Positions 22,301-36,019 are shown, numbered from the stretch's first letter. The stretch is DNA of 64,000 bases from Epiperipatus broadwayi (GCA_028023455.1 JAQFVV010006255.1:1364001-1428000); one strand, 5' to 3'. Notes: a model not told the origin generated them from the sequence alone. Numbers and translations are program-made.

Positions 22301-23299
22301 TAGTTGTAAGAATAATAGTTTCTAGAAATAATCTTTGAGGGATTCTCATGCAATTTTTGGGGGTATTGACAACTTTGTTGGTATTTTTTGCTTTGAACTA
22401 GATTACAATTACATCTAGAAGCTGGACTATTTGCACTTTTTTTTTTTTGTTAATGACCATTCATACACACATTTGTGATAGTTTTATACTTTGGATTCAC
22501 ATTTTCAGTTAATAGAACATATTTATTAATATTTTCTTGGAAAAAAAAGAGTATATTTTTTAAAGATTGAATTATGATAAGTCATACTAAATTACTAATG
22601 AAACTTGTCTGCTATTTTGTTCATATCTTCTGTGCCTAATTGAAAACTATATTGCCAGAAAATGATTGTCTTGTTTTAAAAATGACTATCTAAAATATAT
22701 GTTTAGTTTTAGATATGGATAGCATGTACAAGTGTTAATGGTTTAGATTCAAAAGTTAGATTGTTTGAAGCCATATTAGTAGCTTGAATGTAAGCAATAC
22801 ATAGTCATTGACCTAGCAATACTTCTCTGAGTGAACACTGTGAGATCATTGAAAATATCAGACCTTGATAGCAAATATATCCATTAATTAATTAACTTTG
22901 GAAGTTACATATTCAAAATATGCATCTTAGTTTTTCTTATTTTACAATTTTGAAAGTTTGCAACTCATTCTCCTCACCAAACCAAACTACTTTTTTGAAA
23001 TTTTTTTTCTTCTGGTTTTTAAATACTAAAAATTCATTTTTACTTAAGATAGTCTTTCAATTTTGTGGCATTGTTTTTGCCCTTAATGTTACAATTACTA
23101 TGCTCATAGATATATTTTTCTGATAAATTAATTTAGCTATTAAAGTAAAATAAGATTAATTATAATGTAATGACAATCTCAAATGGATATATGTTTTTAT
23201 TCCATTGTAATGATTCTGTCAGAAAAAAAGTCTCCATTGAATTATTAATTACATTTGAATTATAAGATTAAAATTGTTCAAATCTGTCAAAATGGACAA
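19331..23299 (+). other. intron 1 sequence, nothing recognised
   Basis: AT-rich with A/T runs. Some may be the decayed 3' part of the LINE above. Short open frames such as 22920-23123 lack any recognisable motif. Confidence 0.45.
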
Positions 23300-23920
23300 C
23301 ATTATAGATTATAAAAAATATAATCTAAGTCAAATTATAATGATTAACTTTAATATAATAAAAATAACAAGAAAAAAAATGTATAATGGTCAATTGGAAT
23401 ATTATCTTTTAATTATTAAGAATAATTTACATGATAACAATCATATCTTAGAACATTCTCATTCTAAATACATTATTTAAAATTATTTTGCAGTCAAATT
23501 CATAATTAATCATTTTTTAATAAACTTGCAAATATAACTTTACTTTTCATTTATCAATGCCCATTCATTCAATCTCAATCAGCCACTAATAATAAGTTTT
23601 AGTCTTTTCGGCTATCAGTGTTGATTTATTTACAATATATATGGTTGGAGATCAGATGAAAGATGAATTCTTTTTTTATCAGATTGAATGAATGGGCATT
23701 GATAAATCAAAGTAAAATTGTATTTGCAAATTTATTAGCAGATGATTCATTATAAGTCTGCCTGCAAAATAGTTCTGAGTTAAGTATTTAGAATGTGAAT
23801 GTTCTGAGATGATCATAATCCTACATGTTACGTATTCAACTAAAAGTTATTTACATGCTGTTAAAATTAATGATAACAATGTGATAATTTGAGACTCATT
23901 CTAGTTTTATAGTTTTTTGT
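23300..23920. mobile_element. long inverted repeat (MITE-like)
   Basis: Arms of about 250 bp: about 23300-23577 and 23682-23920. The inner parts are strongest: 'atttatcaatgcccattcat' (23549-23568) is an exact reverse complement of 'atgaatgggcattgataaat'. Outer parts match more loosely ('gaacattctcattctaaata' with 'tatttagaatgtgaatgttc'). Spacer about 105 bp. No coding capacity. Ends and target duplication could not be fixed. Confidence 0.6.
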
Positions 23921-24599
23921 TTTTTTAAAATTCTAAAAGTTAATATTCTAGTTTTATGTATATATTCTTTGACTATTGAGTTCCAATCAAAGCTCTACTT
24001 CATTTAGTATTGTATATAATCTTATATATAATTCATTTCTTCAAAAATGGTATTTAATCTGTCTGAAATAAATGTTAAATCTACAAAAAATTGTCTAAAT
24101 GTTTTGGGAAAAAAATTCAATAAATATTATTAATTTTTTAAGAATCTGCTGAAATGTCATAAAATTGATTTATTCTTAAATTAATTTTTGGAAAATACAA
24201 ATTTTTGAATATGTTTGCATTTCATCAGATTAGCTAATGACCTTGATTAATGGAAAATTATTTAGGGATATTGCAATTATAATTAAATAAATTCACACAC
24301 TATTATATTTCATGTTTATGTATATACTTTCTGCTTGAAGGCAAGTTTAGATATATAAATGTCATTAGTAGGTTGCAATTCCTTGTTACTGATACCTGCT
24401 TTTAGAACTATATTTTAAATTATAATTTGTAACTGAAAAATGTATAGTAATTTTAAAAAAAGCGTATATTAAAATAATTAAAGAATAATACTCCATCTTT
24501 CTTTTTTTTTGTAATTAACATTATTATAATAAAATAATGACAAAAATTATATAAAAAAAACTGTTAAGAGTGTTATTCTTTAATTAACTGAATTGTTAC
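23921..24599 (+). other. intron 1 sequence, nothing recognised
   Basis: AT-rich, with no gene or clear repeat. Confidence 0.5.
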
Positions 24600-24800
24600 A
24601 ATATTCCTTCAGCAGCAACTTTCTCTGTACAATATTGACACCTTGTGCAATCCATAGTAATCAATGGATTCTAGAAGGTTAGTGCATCAAAATCCCTATT
24701 TAATGCCAATATTCCCAGACTAGTTTCTAGGCTTTGGCTTTTGTCAATGAGAAACCTTGGATCTGAGAGCACTGCATAAGCAATAATGATCATGTGTTGT
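24600..24800 (-). repeat. short hammerhead-like repeat family, minus copy
   Basis: Reversed, it reads the family consensus: 'gcagtgctctcagatccaag', then 'tttctcattgacaaaagcc', then 'tagaaactagtctgggaata'. Core bases have decayed (TTGACAA for CTGATGA), but the stem I flanks (plus 24748-24753 and 24712-24717) still pair over six positions, with two U.G/U-A positions now U-A. Confidence 0.6.
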
Positions 24801-27800
24801 TATGATATTAATATATGATAATTTGAGAATTAAAGATGCCTCTCATGATAATGAATTTTAAACATGAGATACCAAAATGATTTTTGTTAAGGGTTTATGG
24901 AAAGCAATGAAAGCTACAACTGGCAAAAATAACATTTTTTTTTGATTGCAGATTCCTCTTGTTTACATGATGTTTATTTGAAAGCAGCAATTAATGTTTA
25001 TTAAATGATATCCATTCTTGCTTATATGAATGACTCACAAATAGGATTTATATGAGTTGGATTAATTACTACTGTCAAATAACTAGACAATCTAGAAGAA
25101 TCCTGTGCATAATTTTATTATACACAATTTTTTTATATAATTAGTTCACAATTGTAACAACTAAAATATTTTTACTGACCTAATAGCAACTTTATGTAGC
25201 TGTATTGGCAGACATGCTTGGATTCAAATCTTGAGTGTATTTGAAAATTTAAATCACTATCTTCAATATTATAATTGAAATAAAAGAGGCTACTGGAGTG
25301 TTATCTACTGAAGATGCCTAATTTGAAGATATGTGAGATGAATTATTACATATGTAACAAATTCTAGTAATCTGTTTTATGCAGTGTATTAATCACAGTT
25401 ATATATGTAGATGCTACATGCTAATTCATTAATTGACTTATAAATGAATTTCCATAATGATTCAGAAAGTTGACTAAATCCTGTTTGAATTATTTTAAAT
25501 CTATTATTTGAAAGCTATATATGAAATATTAGTATATTTCTGTCTTTAATATTTGAATTAAATGAACTATTACTAATTTGTGATGTTGTGTAATTCTAAA
25601 GCCAATTGTGGTCTTTGTCTTACTGCAGTATTCCTTGTGAATCAAGCCGTGATCAAGAGAGATATCTAAATAGATTGTATAAAATTCACACCCAGTAAAG
25701 TTTTAGCATTAAAAACTATTCAGGTTTTTTTTTGCTTTAAGATGAAATGCAGAAAAAACTGCTTTATTATTATTGTTATTATTATTTTTATGTTGATATC
25801 CAAAATCTCTAACTATTGTTTCCCAATTCTGTAAAAGAGGATTTATAAATTAGTAGTGTAATGATTTCTTCATATATGAATTTCTATTTGAAGATTGTGT
25901 TAAATTGCAAGTAAAAGTATTCAAAAAAAGAATAAGTGACAGGTCAGAATCTTGTGGTTTTTTGTAAAATTATGAATTTTTAGCTTTGGTTTCTAGAAGA
26001 AATAAAAATTTGGCGGACACAATTCCAGGTAATATTTTTAGTGTCAGAAAGGCTTGATTTATAACTTCTTTATTGACTTATTAGTGAATTTATTAACTTG
26101 AATATTATTTTTAACTACTGTTTGATTGATTGTAATTTTCTATTATTTTATATGATACAGGAATAGAAACCAAGTTTCATATTTAGATATAGTTTTAGCC
26201 TACCTTTTCATTTGAGATACATTTAAATTTGGAGGGAGTTACTGTGTTTTAATCAGCACAAATTTTTCAATTCTATTGTGAGTGTTAATTTTATGGTTTT
26301 TGATTTCTCAGATTCTATCACGAGACACACATTTTTTTGTAATATTTATGGATAATTTCTTGAGTTGTTTTTGTATTCCTAAAATCTTTAAAAAAATTAT
26401 TGCCAGCCATTGTGAAAAGTCTCCTAGGATTTTGTATGAAAACTCAAGAATATAATCATTATCTAGTGTATGGGATTATTAATGAGGCTATTCTATTAAA
26501 ACCATGCCTTTGTGATTGATTTTAGAATATTCTCAATTGGTAGTATAAGGGTTAAAATCACTCTGAATTAGTAGGTTTTTGGTATTTGTAGAGAACTGGA
26601 AATTTGAAAATTTACAAACAATAAGCACCTAGTGATGTGTGATGATTTCATGGATATTTGTGATAAATGATATCAGATTTTCATTTTATGTTTTTTTATT
26701 GAAACAATGTAGTGAGTGAAATTTATCTTGCTTAGAAAATATTGGAACCATAAAATATTAATGAAAATTGCATGCTTATCTGTTATATAAATAGATTGTT
26801 TTCTCTGATCATATGACAAGTACCTTTTGGCTTTTTTTATACATGGAAGTATTCAACTGTGCATGAAGCAACTTTTAAGGCTAAAGTAACTTGGCTATCT
26901 TATCAATAAACTTGTAAAACTGATTCCCTGTGCAAGTTCCTTTACAGAAAGGATTATATAGTTTACATGTTTCGTTTTATTAATTAAAGTAGTAGTTATT
27001 TAAATTTCTAATATTGACATTAATGGTGATTTTAAATAATTAGCTTTTTGTTTTTGTAATTTTTAAATGAAAACCTTTAAAAAAAGCTGACCCATTATTT
27101 TGGAAGCAATACAAATCAAATATGTTTTCATTAGCTATACTCTTTTTAAAATGGCCATTAGGATAAAGTAGTATGTATTTTGAATTTTCTCAAACTGCAG
27201 TTACTGACTTTAATGGACTATAGTGATACTGTTCCAAATAAGTGTAGACGAATAAATTATTCATTTCAACTTGCATTATATATTTAATCATTGTCAACAA
27301 TAGTAATGCTACAGATTTTATAATGTCTTTTTATACATATATAATATTAAATCTGAGATCAGTTTTGAATGCTAATGAATTGAATTAATTCAATTATTTC
27401 TCATGTTAAACACTGCAAATATTAAAATTAATTTATAACTATTTCTACTCACTTATTACTATTAGATACTTCATACTTTTGACAGCCTTGCAGCAGAATT
27501 TGCATAACATAGAAATAGAAAAATCATAGTGAAATGACATTAGAAATTTCTTAAGTCTATAAAAGAATTTCAGGTCAAACGTCCAAAGAATTGGTATTTT
27601 ATCTGGCAAAAATCAACAGATATTTTAATATTAGAAATGCAAAAGGTTTAGATTAAAACTTCATTTTTTATTATAGATGATGATAGAGCATAGTAGCTAA
27701 CAGATTAAATGCCCTACAGATTCCAAAGAAATATATATAAAAGATGTGGATTAACAACTTAGTTTGCTGTAGCTTGCTTTAACTTTCCAGCTTTCGCTAT

Positions 27801-28447
27801 GAATTTTTAAATACATGAACTATTGATAAGCTAACCATATCATATTGATGGATAACATATTCAGGATTTATTTTTAAATTGCCAACTTTGATGAATGATG
27901 GAATTAGTATTACTCCCAAAAATTTCATATTCATTTGCAAATTGTTGATCATTATGTTTAATTGACCTTTTGTTTTTTTGCAAGAAAATTGGATGAATTG
28001 GAATGCAGTTATATCATTACCAATTTTTAGAGCATTAAATTATGATCCTATTATTTAGTGATATAGCTAACTTGCAATCATTTTTTTTTGTGATCAAGTT
28101 TTGTGATAAAACAGTTAATAAAATGTCAAGAGTATGAGTCTTGGATCAGATTGTGGGAAAAAAATGGCTTAGATAATTTTTCAACGATGAATCATCCACT
28201 GTTTATAGGTAACTTTTTGTAAACTGTCCAACTAATTTATTTCAAACCAAGTTTTTTAAAACTGAAACTTAAATATTTTGTCAGTGATTTGCAATATTCT
28301 AAAAGAAATTGTTAGAATTTAAAAGGTCTTTAACAATCTATATCATATTGTATTAATTACAATGTTGAATTTCAATAGGATTATAAAGAATTATGTGTGA
28401 ATGAAAATTTTTGTCTAGTTTCTGTAGTTTTGCTAAGAATAATATAA
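24801..28447 (+). other. intron 1 sequence, nothing recognised
   Basis: AT-rich with short homopolymers. No supported gene, RNA or clear repeat. Confidence 0.5.
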
Positions 28448-28755
28448 TGAGACAAATTTAAACAAAGGCAAAACTCTCCATACAGTAGTGCCACCCTGTG
28501 CCAAACAGAGTAATCAATGGATGCCAGAAGGCTTGTGCATAAAATCCTATCTAGTGCCTACTCATCCAACATCCCCAGACTAGTTTCTGGCTTGTTGGAT
28601 GAGTAGGCACTAGATAGGGATTTTATGCACAAACCTTCTGGCATCCATTGATTACTCTGTTTGGCACAGGGTGGCACTACTGTATGGAGAGTTTTGCCTT
28701 TGTTTACAATAATTATGTGCTAGTATAGAGATGGTGATCATGTGAGACAAATTTA
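28448..28755. mobile_element. near-perfect palindromic element with 13-bp target duplication
   Basis: TGAGACAAATTTA occurs at 28448-28460 and 28743-28755, flanking an insert at 28461-28742. Arms of about 110 bp (about 28461-28570 and 28594-28704) are nearly perfect reverse complements, with a 23-nt spacer at 28571-28593. The arms are the distal part of the short repeat family ('catccattgattactctg', 'tactgtatggagagttttgc'). A single-stranded tail 'gtgctagtatagagatggtg...' follows the right arm. A duplication of this length suggests LINE-type target-primed insertion and not a cut-and-paste transposon. Part of the hammerhead-like core (GAAAC-TA-GTC-TGGGGA, minus strand) survives in the spacer; the CTGATGA half is missing. 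Confidence 0.8.
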
Positions 28756-28877
28756 GTTGGTGCCATGACTATTTATTAGCCGTTATTTGTATTTAGGAAT
28801 TCATTGCAAATTAATCCATAGCAATTTTAAAATCATTTTTAGATGTGTTAATGAAAAAATATAGTGATTGACATCTC

Positions 28878-29016
28878 AAAGTCATATGTCCAGTCAAGCG
28901 TTGTTAGCTGAGAGATCATCGCAGTCACCTTGCAAGCAAGTACTTGGTTGCAGACGGTTGTGGGTTCGCCTCCCGGCCGATTCTATGACATATGAAAAAA
29001 AAAAGTCATATGTCCA
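28878..29016 (+). mobile_element. tRNA-derived SINE with 15-bp target duplication
   Basis: AAAGTCATATGTCCA flanks the element exactly (28878-28892 and 29002-29016). The body, 28893-29001, starts GTCAAGC, has an A-box-like 'gttagctgagagatcat', a B-box-like 'gtgggttcgcctcccggc' and ends in poly-A after 'ctatgacatatg'. These are the marks of a tRNA-type SINE moved by a LINE. Confidence 0.85.
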
Positions 29017-32000
29017 CAGATTCAGTTTTCCATCACATTATTTTAGTAGAAGAAATACTCGAGATTAATTTTAATAAATATCTCGTTAAAGTGTTTTTTT
29101 TCACCAAATTTGCCCTGAGGGAGTTTTAATTGCCTCTGTCATTACTCCTTTAATATCCAACAGTTTATTTTGTTTGTTTTTTTAATATGCAGAAATATAG
29201 TACTATTTTGATTTATCCAAATAAAATTTCTCATATTTTTATCAGAAAAGGTTTTATATCAACATTAAGAAATGGGTAAGCATTGTCCTAATTTATTGTT
29301 TTTTATTCTTAAAATGTGCCAGTATGTTTCAGGATATTAAATACCTAAATATGTCCACTTAACTAACATATTATAATAGCATGCACAGTCTGATGACTTT
29401 TTTAGTCTGTCTCTAGATCTGGGTATTAATTAGTACATTAGCTTGTAAAAGATGGAAATGTCAATAATATAATTAATTGTGCTCAACACTTAAGTTTTTT
29501 ATTTGAAGTAAAATGATTATTATTAAAGCAGTTATTTGTATGATCAAAAGTCAAAGCAAGTCCAATTTTATAAAGTTTTTTTTTTTCAACATCAATTAGT
29601 AATGGTTAATGTGTCATAAATTTGAACTGGGTCAAATAGAGGAAAATAAGCTTATATATATAGTATTAATTCATGGAAAGTTATTGTATTTTTCTTTGGA
29701 TTTATCTCCAATTAAGTTTAATAAGACTGTAAATAGTATGTTTTTGTGTAAAAATATATTTGTTAATATTTATGATATAATTAAATATTAAGATGTTAAA
29801 ATAAATTATGATGTGGGAATGGTAAACTATCACTTAGTGATAATGAAGTGTCTTTTGGTTGTAATGCCTTATCTTTGACTTACATTCTAACATATTATTG
29901 GCTGCATATAAATTATATTAGTATGACAATTCTCTCTAGTTAAACAAGTTAAGAAATAGCACTTGTAGAGTAATAGGTTACTATTAATTCTTATGGTGCT
30001 TCTATCAAAAATGGATTAAAAATGATAGATCAACAATTGTTTGTTGGGTTTAGCAAACGTATTCATAACATTACCGTCATAGTGGTCAGAGCAATAGTAA
30101 ATAAGGAAATACCTTTTAAAAGAATAAAGTGACTTCAAAAATATTTTGAAGCATTTTGAATATATGTCAGTATTATATTTTAAGGAATAAATTTAGTGAT
30201 CTGCAAGTCTTGATGCAGAGGTAGATTGGCCCAAAAATCACAGCCAGTTCAGGCACTTCTAGTATTCAAACTTCTTACAAATTTCTGAGCAATAAGTCGC
30301 ACAATTATTTATTTGTTTAATAGTTCATGTTCAAATATGAAGGAGTCAATTATGTGAAGAAAATGCCCCAAGATAACATGTCAATAGAAGTCAATATAAA
30401 AGTATCTTTATGTATTCTTTCCTACATGGAAAGTATGTGCATCTTTAACCATGAAAATATTTTTTTGGTAGTTGAAATTAGCATATTTGGAAAGTATATT
30501 TTATACACTTATATCTGTATTACCAAGAAGTTGCAATCTAAAAGCAGCTTAAAAAAGAATAAAAATAGTAATTTTGATGTGCTGTATCTGATATGATATT
30601 GCCTATCAGGTATGTTTTAACAAATTCCATTGAAAATCTGTATATTACTAATACTGCTTAATGAACTTGATACATTTTGGAGCATAACTTATTAAAGAAA
30701 TTCTTAATGATTATTGGAAAATAGCTAAAGTATTTTTTGAGTTAGATATTAGATATTCAGATTTAAAAAATAATTGTGATCTCAGTATTACAGCTCAACA
30801 AACTCTTATTTAAACCATAAGAACTATATGAAGGGACATTAGATTGTTATGGACAGGATAGAAATATTGATGTCTACAGGTGAAATTTATTAGATCTGAA
30901 TAAATTTTCTAATGTTAAAACAGTATTCAAACTATATCAAGGAAGTTTATAATATGAAAATCTCCATAGATTACTTTTAAGAAATTGCTTTATATTTGAT
31001 GCACAAAATTATTACAAATCTTTGGATATATAGAAGAGAAATTCAAATTAATCAAAAAAGTAGCGAACAGTATTAGATTGAATATTAAGGATAATAATTA
31101 CAATAAGAGATATAAACTTGGAAGTCATGTAATGTGTGAAAATGAATTGCAGATTTTTTAGATCTCAAATATATTAATTATTTAAATCATATAATAGTAT
31201 GCAAACCTAATGAATAATGCATTCTATTTCACTATTTCTGTATCTTATTTAATACTTACATTAATGTATATAAGTACGGAAGTTAGTTATAATCGTTGTA
31301 TTAGGATTTTTGCTTGGTGGCAATTTGGATAATTAGACAGTATGGGTGCTTTAATCAAATGATAGTACTAGATGTTTGTCATTAATAATAGTTTGTCATT
31401 AGTTGCTACTCTATTATCACAATTTATTTTACCATCTCGATTTTAAAACTGTATTATGAATTTCAATCTATTCTTTACATCATTAAAAGATAAATAGTAA
31501 GATAAATAACCTAATGAAAAGAATATCAAAATTTAAATATGTCATATATTTAAATAAATTTGATGTATAAAAAAAGTTCTATATCAAAAAAAGATCAAAA
31601 ATGTTTAGTGTACATATTTTTTATTTTCCATTTTAATTTTTCAGAAAATGATTAATCTGGTTAAATCATATATTATAATCTGATATATTATTATTACTTA
31701 TGTGCGTTTTTTTTTTTTTAAATAACTGTTTATACAAAATTTGAAAAGTCATGGTTCTGTAATTAAATGATCAGTTTCTTTCATTTCCTGTTTAAAAAAA
31801 TAGAATCAAACAGTGGAAAATGTCATTTCACTAATTATTACAATTAACAAATATTATTGTTTTACTTGGCAATTGATAAATATCAGAAATTAACCAGTAA
31901 TAGTTAATGTTGTTAATGGAGTTAATGAAATCAAATTTTATCCCTGTGTGTGTGTATTCATTAGATATTACGTCTATTATGTTAAATATATCATACATGT

Positions 32001-32448
32001 ATTGTGTTAAGGGAATTGTAGAAGCAAAATCATTTATAAATTTAAGATTAGTTAGTTGCTCAAGAATTCATATGATACTTGTTCAGTTAAATAGATTGTT
32101 TTTTTAAGCTTACTTTACTCAATGTGAAATATTTCTAGAACTATTAGCTTATTCTATCACTTAAGTAAGCTATCCAGAGCATAACTGTTTGTAAAAATCA
32201 AGGAAAGCCATTAAATTTCATAGTAATGTTAGTGAAGATTCGGGAGTTGCTTACTGAGCAAGTTTTATAAGTAAAAGCTTTTGTTTTGAATTATTTAATT
32301 AATTGAACAAATGTCATATGAATTTTTAAGTGACTATTCATATATTAATGAGTGATTTTGCTTCCACAATAATTAATTTTTATTTTAAGGTCTCTAGTTG
32401 AAATGAAAATTATTTTATATTGAGAGTTTGAATAATCAGTATTTAATG

Positions 32449-32452
<4 letters not shown>
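29017..32452 (+). other. intron 1 sequence, nothing recognised
   Basis: AT-rich. Open stretches at 29609-29791 and 30327-30596 have biased, Lys/Ile/Asn-rich products without recognisable domains; probably chance frames or decayed element DNA. Confidence 0.45.
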
Positions 32453-32488
<36 letters not shown>

Positions 32489-32496
32489 TGTGTGTG
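32453..32496 (+). repeat. (TG)n microsatellite
   Basis: About 22 TG units with one TA interruption. Confidence 0.95.
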
Positions 32497-33178
32497 ATAA
32501 AATAGAATGGCTATATTTTTAAAGAAAAATTTTTGCAATTTTATTTTACTTATATTTATGTTTTTTTACTCTGATGTTTATTTCAGTATTTTCTGATGGA
32601 GATTATTTGTTTTTTTACAGTTTGGGCAAATATTTTCAAATATGATTTTTGAATGATAACCTAATTAGATCTTGAAATGCATTTCTTATCAGATATTTTA
32701 TCTGGCCATAGACTAAATTCTAATACAAACATAAATTATTTCAAAAAAATTTAATTATTGAAGGGTAAACACACCAAAAAAGCCTTAGACTAGTAGTAAG
32801 AAGCTTAATAAAATTGTAATAATATAAATTCTGTTATAGTTAAACAGCATTAAGCTGTTAGTATTCAGTCATTTATAGTTAAAATCTGCAAAGCGCATGT
32901 GCAACAGCTTAATGCTATTATAGTTTATAAAACATCGCGCTATATAAAATAATTGATTTATTTACATAAATTCTGTTAATAAAAGGGAGCTGAAAGAAAT
33001 AAAATCTGATTGAAAAAAAAATTAAGAAATAATGAAGAATTAAAAATGCAAAAACTATTGATGCAGAGATTAAATTGGTCTGGGGAGGTAGCATTAATTC
33101 AAAAGGAAAGCAAGTATAATATAAATTATTTAGAAACAGTTGTAAAAACTATATACAACAGTGTTCGTTTGTTCATTC

Positions 33179-33317
33179 AAGTTGTTTGGATAAGTCAAGC
33201 ATTGGTGGTCGAGAGGTCAGCAACAGCTGCTTTACAAGCAGTTGTCCCAGGTTAGCGAGTTCGCTTCCCGGCTGATGCTATGACACATGAGGGAAAAAAA
33301 AAGTTGTTTGGATGAGT
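33179..33317 (+). mobile_element. tRNA-derived SINE with 17-bp target duplication
   Basis: AAGTTGTTTGGATAAGT at 33179-33195 is repeated at 33301-33317 with one mismatch. The body is 33196-33300: 'gcattggtggtcgagaggtc' (acceptor 5' strand and A box), a 'ctgctttacaagcag' anticodon-like stem-loop, a B-box-like 'gagttcgcttccc', 'ggctgatgc' pairing with the 5' strand, 'tatgacacatg' and A-rich tail. The whole folds like a tRNA cloverleaf. Confidence 0.88.
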
Positions 33318-33693
33318 GGAGATTTTGAAATGGAAAAGGAAGAATCTGAGAAAATTATTAATTTTTTTCTGTAATTTATTACTTGATTGAATAATCAGAT
33401 ATTTTACCCCCAATTTTGAATGCTGTTGAGAGTTTAATGTATTAAAATATAAGAATTTCAAAAATAATTTATGCATGTAAAAGACATTGGAGATTTTAAC
33501 AGAATTTCTCAAACTTTAGACATATAATGTGTTTTTTTTTTTTCTTTTTATGAGAAGTAGATTATATTTTTTTAAATTATATTTAGAAAGAATAAAAAGA
33601 TAAGATTTAATTTATTTACTTTATCTTAAAATAATTTATTATACTGTTATAGTGTATTTTGTATCCTATGTCAAATTCTCTAATAGTCCTTTT

Positions 33694-33714
33694 TCTCTCT
33701 CTCTCTCTCTCTCT
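33694..33714 (+). repeat. (CT)n microsatellite
   Basis: About ten CT units. Confidence 0.9.
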
Positions 33715-34542
33715 GTGACTATAGTTTTCTCTGAAATTTCATTAATTTTAAACCTATCTATATCATAGAGATGTAAGTTGTCAAATAAATTAGTGAAGGA
33801 AAAGAATAAATGAGCAAAATTATATGCTAAGACAAATGAAGGACAAGAAGCAAACTTTATCAAGTATTCAATAAATAGGAAAGGTTCACTATACAGGAAA
33901 GGCTAAATAATTGTAACTACAGTGCAGCATTGAGAAAAAGTTCATTATCTATCAAACATTAGAAAAAGATTTCAATAACAGTGAAAAAATATTTTAGTTG
34001 AAAGAAGGGAGGAGAAAATAAATATAGTGATAATAATGAATTAACTAACAGGATCAACAAAAAGTAATTAGTCTGTTTAATGATGAATAAAAAGAAGTAT
34101 CATGATAATCAGAAAAGGAAGTGTATCTAACCAAAAAAGAATTAACTTTTATAATGGGAACATGAAGAATTAAAAATACTTATTAATACCAGTGAAGCTA
34201 TTAAGATAACAAAGATTAAATTAAAGCAATGTGATGTCAATTGCCAGAATCAACAATAGTAATTATAGTGGAAGAAGGGGGAAATGCAAATATTATAGAA
34301 ATAGACAATAAGAGTGATTTTGAAATATGAAAATTGAATATATGTATCTTAGTATATCTTTGTATTTGATTACTGAATTCCATTAAATTAGAAAAAAGAA
34401 AAATAATAAATGCATTGGAATATGAAAAACATAGCAATCTTTTATACCCTCAAATCTAGAGCTAAAAGTAGAGCATAATATAAAGAATATGTTTGCAAAG
34501 TAATTTCAGAATGTATATTTTCAATGAAAATGTTTAATAACT

Positions 34543-34669
34543 CTCAGAGATGTCTTGCATTGGTGGTCAAGAGGTCAGCGCGACTGCCTTGCACTTGTAG
34601 GCAGTTACCCGGGTTGCGGGTTCGCGTCCCGGCCGATGCTATGACATTTAAAAAAAAAAACTCAGAGAT
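34543..34669 (+). mobile_element. tRNA-derived SINE with 9-bp target duplication
   Basis: CTCAGAGAT at 34543-34551 and 34661-34669. The body, 34552-34660, has 'gcattggtggtcaagaggtc', 'gggttgcgggttcgcgtccc', 'ggccgatgctatgaca' and poly-A. Acceptor-like strands GCATTGG and CCGATGC pair over seven positions. It keeps the most GC-rich, least decayed B-box region of the three copies. Confidence 0.88.
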
Positions 34670-36019
34670 ATAAAAATCAGTCCTTTAAAATGTTGAACTT
34701 AGAAATCAATTTGTCAATATCCTACCTCTTTCATGAACAGAAAAAAAAAAAGTAACTTGAAAATGAAGAAACTAAAGATAAATGACTTTAACAATTGGCC
34801 ATAGAATAATCTGGCTTTGTATAGTTTTTTAAGATTTGAAACTATCTCAAGTAAAAAAAATTATTATTCTTATTAAGCATTCCATTTTAAATTAAAGGAA
34901 GTTCTAAGATGTTAACAGTTATTAATTTTAATCTAGATATTATCAAATTATTATAAAGAACTAAAAATTTCTTTTTGAGGGAACCATGGATAGTGAGACA
35001 ATTGTAAAAAATAATGTTTTGTTAAATGGTTAACATTTTATCCTAATATGATTATAAAGTTTCCAGAATTATAATTTTTCAGATGCAAATTTTTTGAGTT
35101 TGTTATCAGTAAGAGAGATGACATCAAAATTTCTCATCAGTTTTTATTATTCTGCAGTATGCACAATTACAACAAAGGATTTACACTTTAGTTGAGTGAT
35201 ATAATAAATAATCTTAATAAAAATAACTCATATAAAGATCTAATTAAAGTTAATGATGCAGCTCAAATGAATTATGTTAAGAAGTAAATAATTTGTAAAC
35301 TATGACTAACTATTTGATTTGCCTAATTATTCCATTTTTCTTCAGAGAACTTAACATATCTACTTTACATGAATTTATTTGGAATGTCTACTGGTGGATT
35401 TAGCATTTAAAACAAACAAAAAACACATTAGTTGAATATGTGTTAGGTAAATGCTCAGATTTTAACAGGTATATATATATGTAGATGCATAAAAATTCCA
35501 TATTAAGCAAAGGATTGTCTCCTAATTTAATACAATTAGGACCTTGTTCAAGTCATTGGGATAGTTCATTTTTCAGAGTAAGATAGTCAAAAAGACAGGT
35601 AGTTGAATCCACGTATATATTTTTACCTATTCTTGCATGTTTCTTTTAATTATCTAACTTCCATCATTATATTTATATTCTATATATTCATACATATATC
35701 TTTTAAACTGCTATTTCAACTCAAACCAAATCATTAAGGAGCAAAGATAAATATCTTTAAAAATGTAATGTTTATAAATAAAGACCCTTAAGCCATAAAT
35801 GTATTTACAAAATCTTACTTCAAACAGGAATTTGAAGTATTTCTTATTATAAATACCATCTAGTTATAGTCTCAATTCTGTTTACAAAATGCATGCATAA
35901 TATAGATTTTTTTCTTTTGTCTTTTAGTTGTATATATTATTACAATATTATTTGACTACTGCATTTTTTTTTCCCAGTTTTACTTATTCACTTTATAAAT
36001 ATAAATATTTCTATATAAG
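34670..36019 (+). other. intron 1 sequence, nothing recognised
   Basis: AT-rich; no supported gene or repeat. Confidence 0.5.

Noticed and set aside
28893-29001. True functional tRNA gene at the SINE loci
   Set aside because: Poly-A tails, target duplications, a disrupted anticodon region and three dispersed copies show SINEs, not tRNA genes.
29391-29420. Another CTGATGA
   Set aside because: No GAAA at suitable spacing and no pairing flanks.
33010-33255. 81-codon open frame ending in the SINE
   Set aside because: Its C-terminal residues are translated SINE tRNA sequence; the frame is chance.
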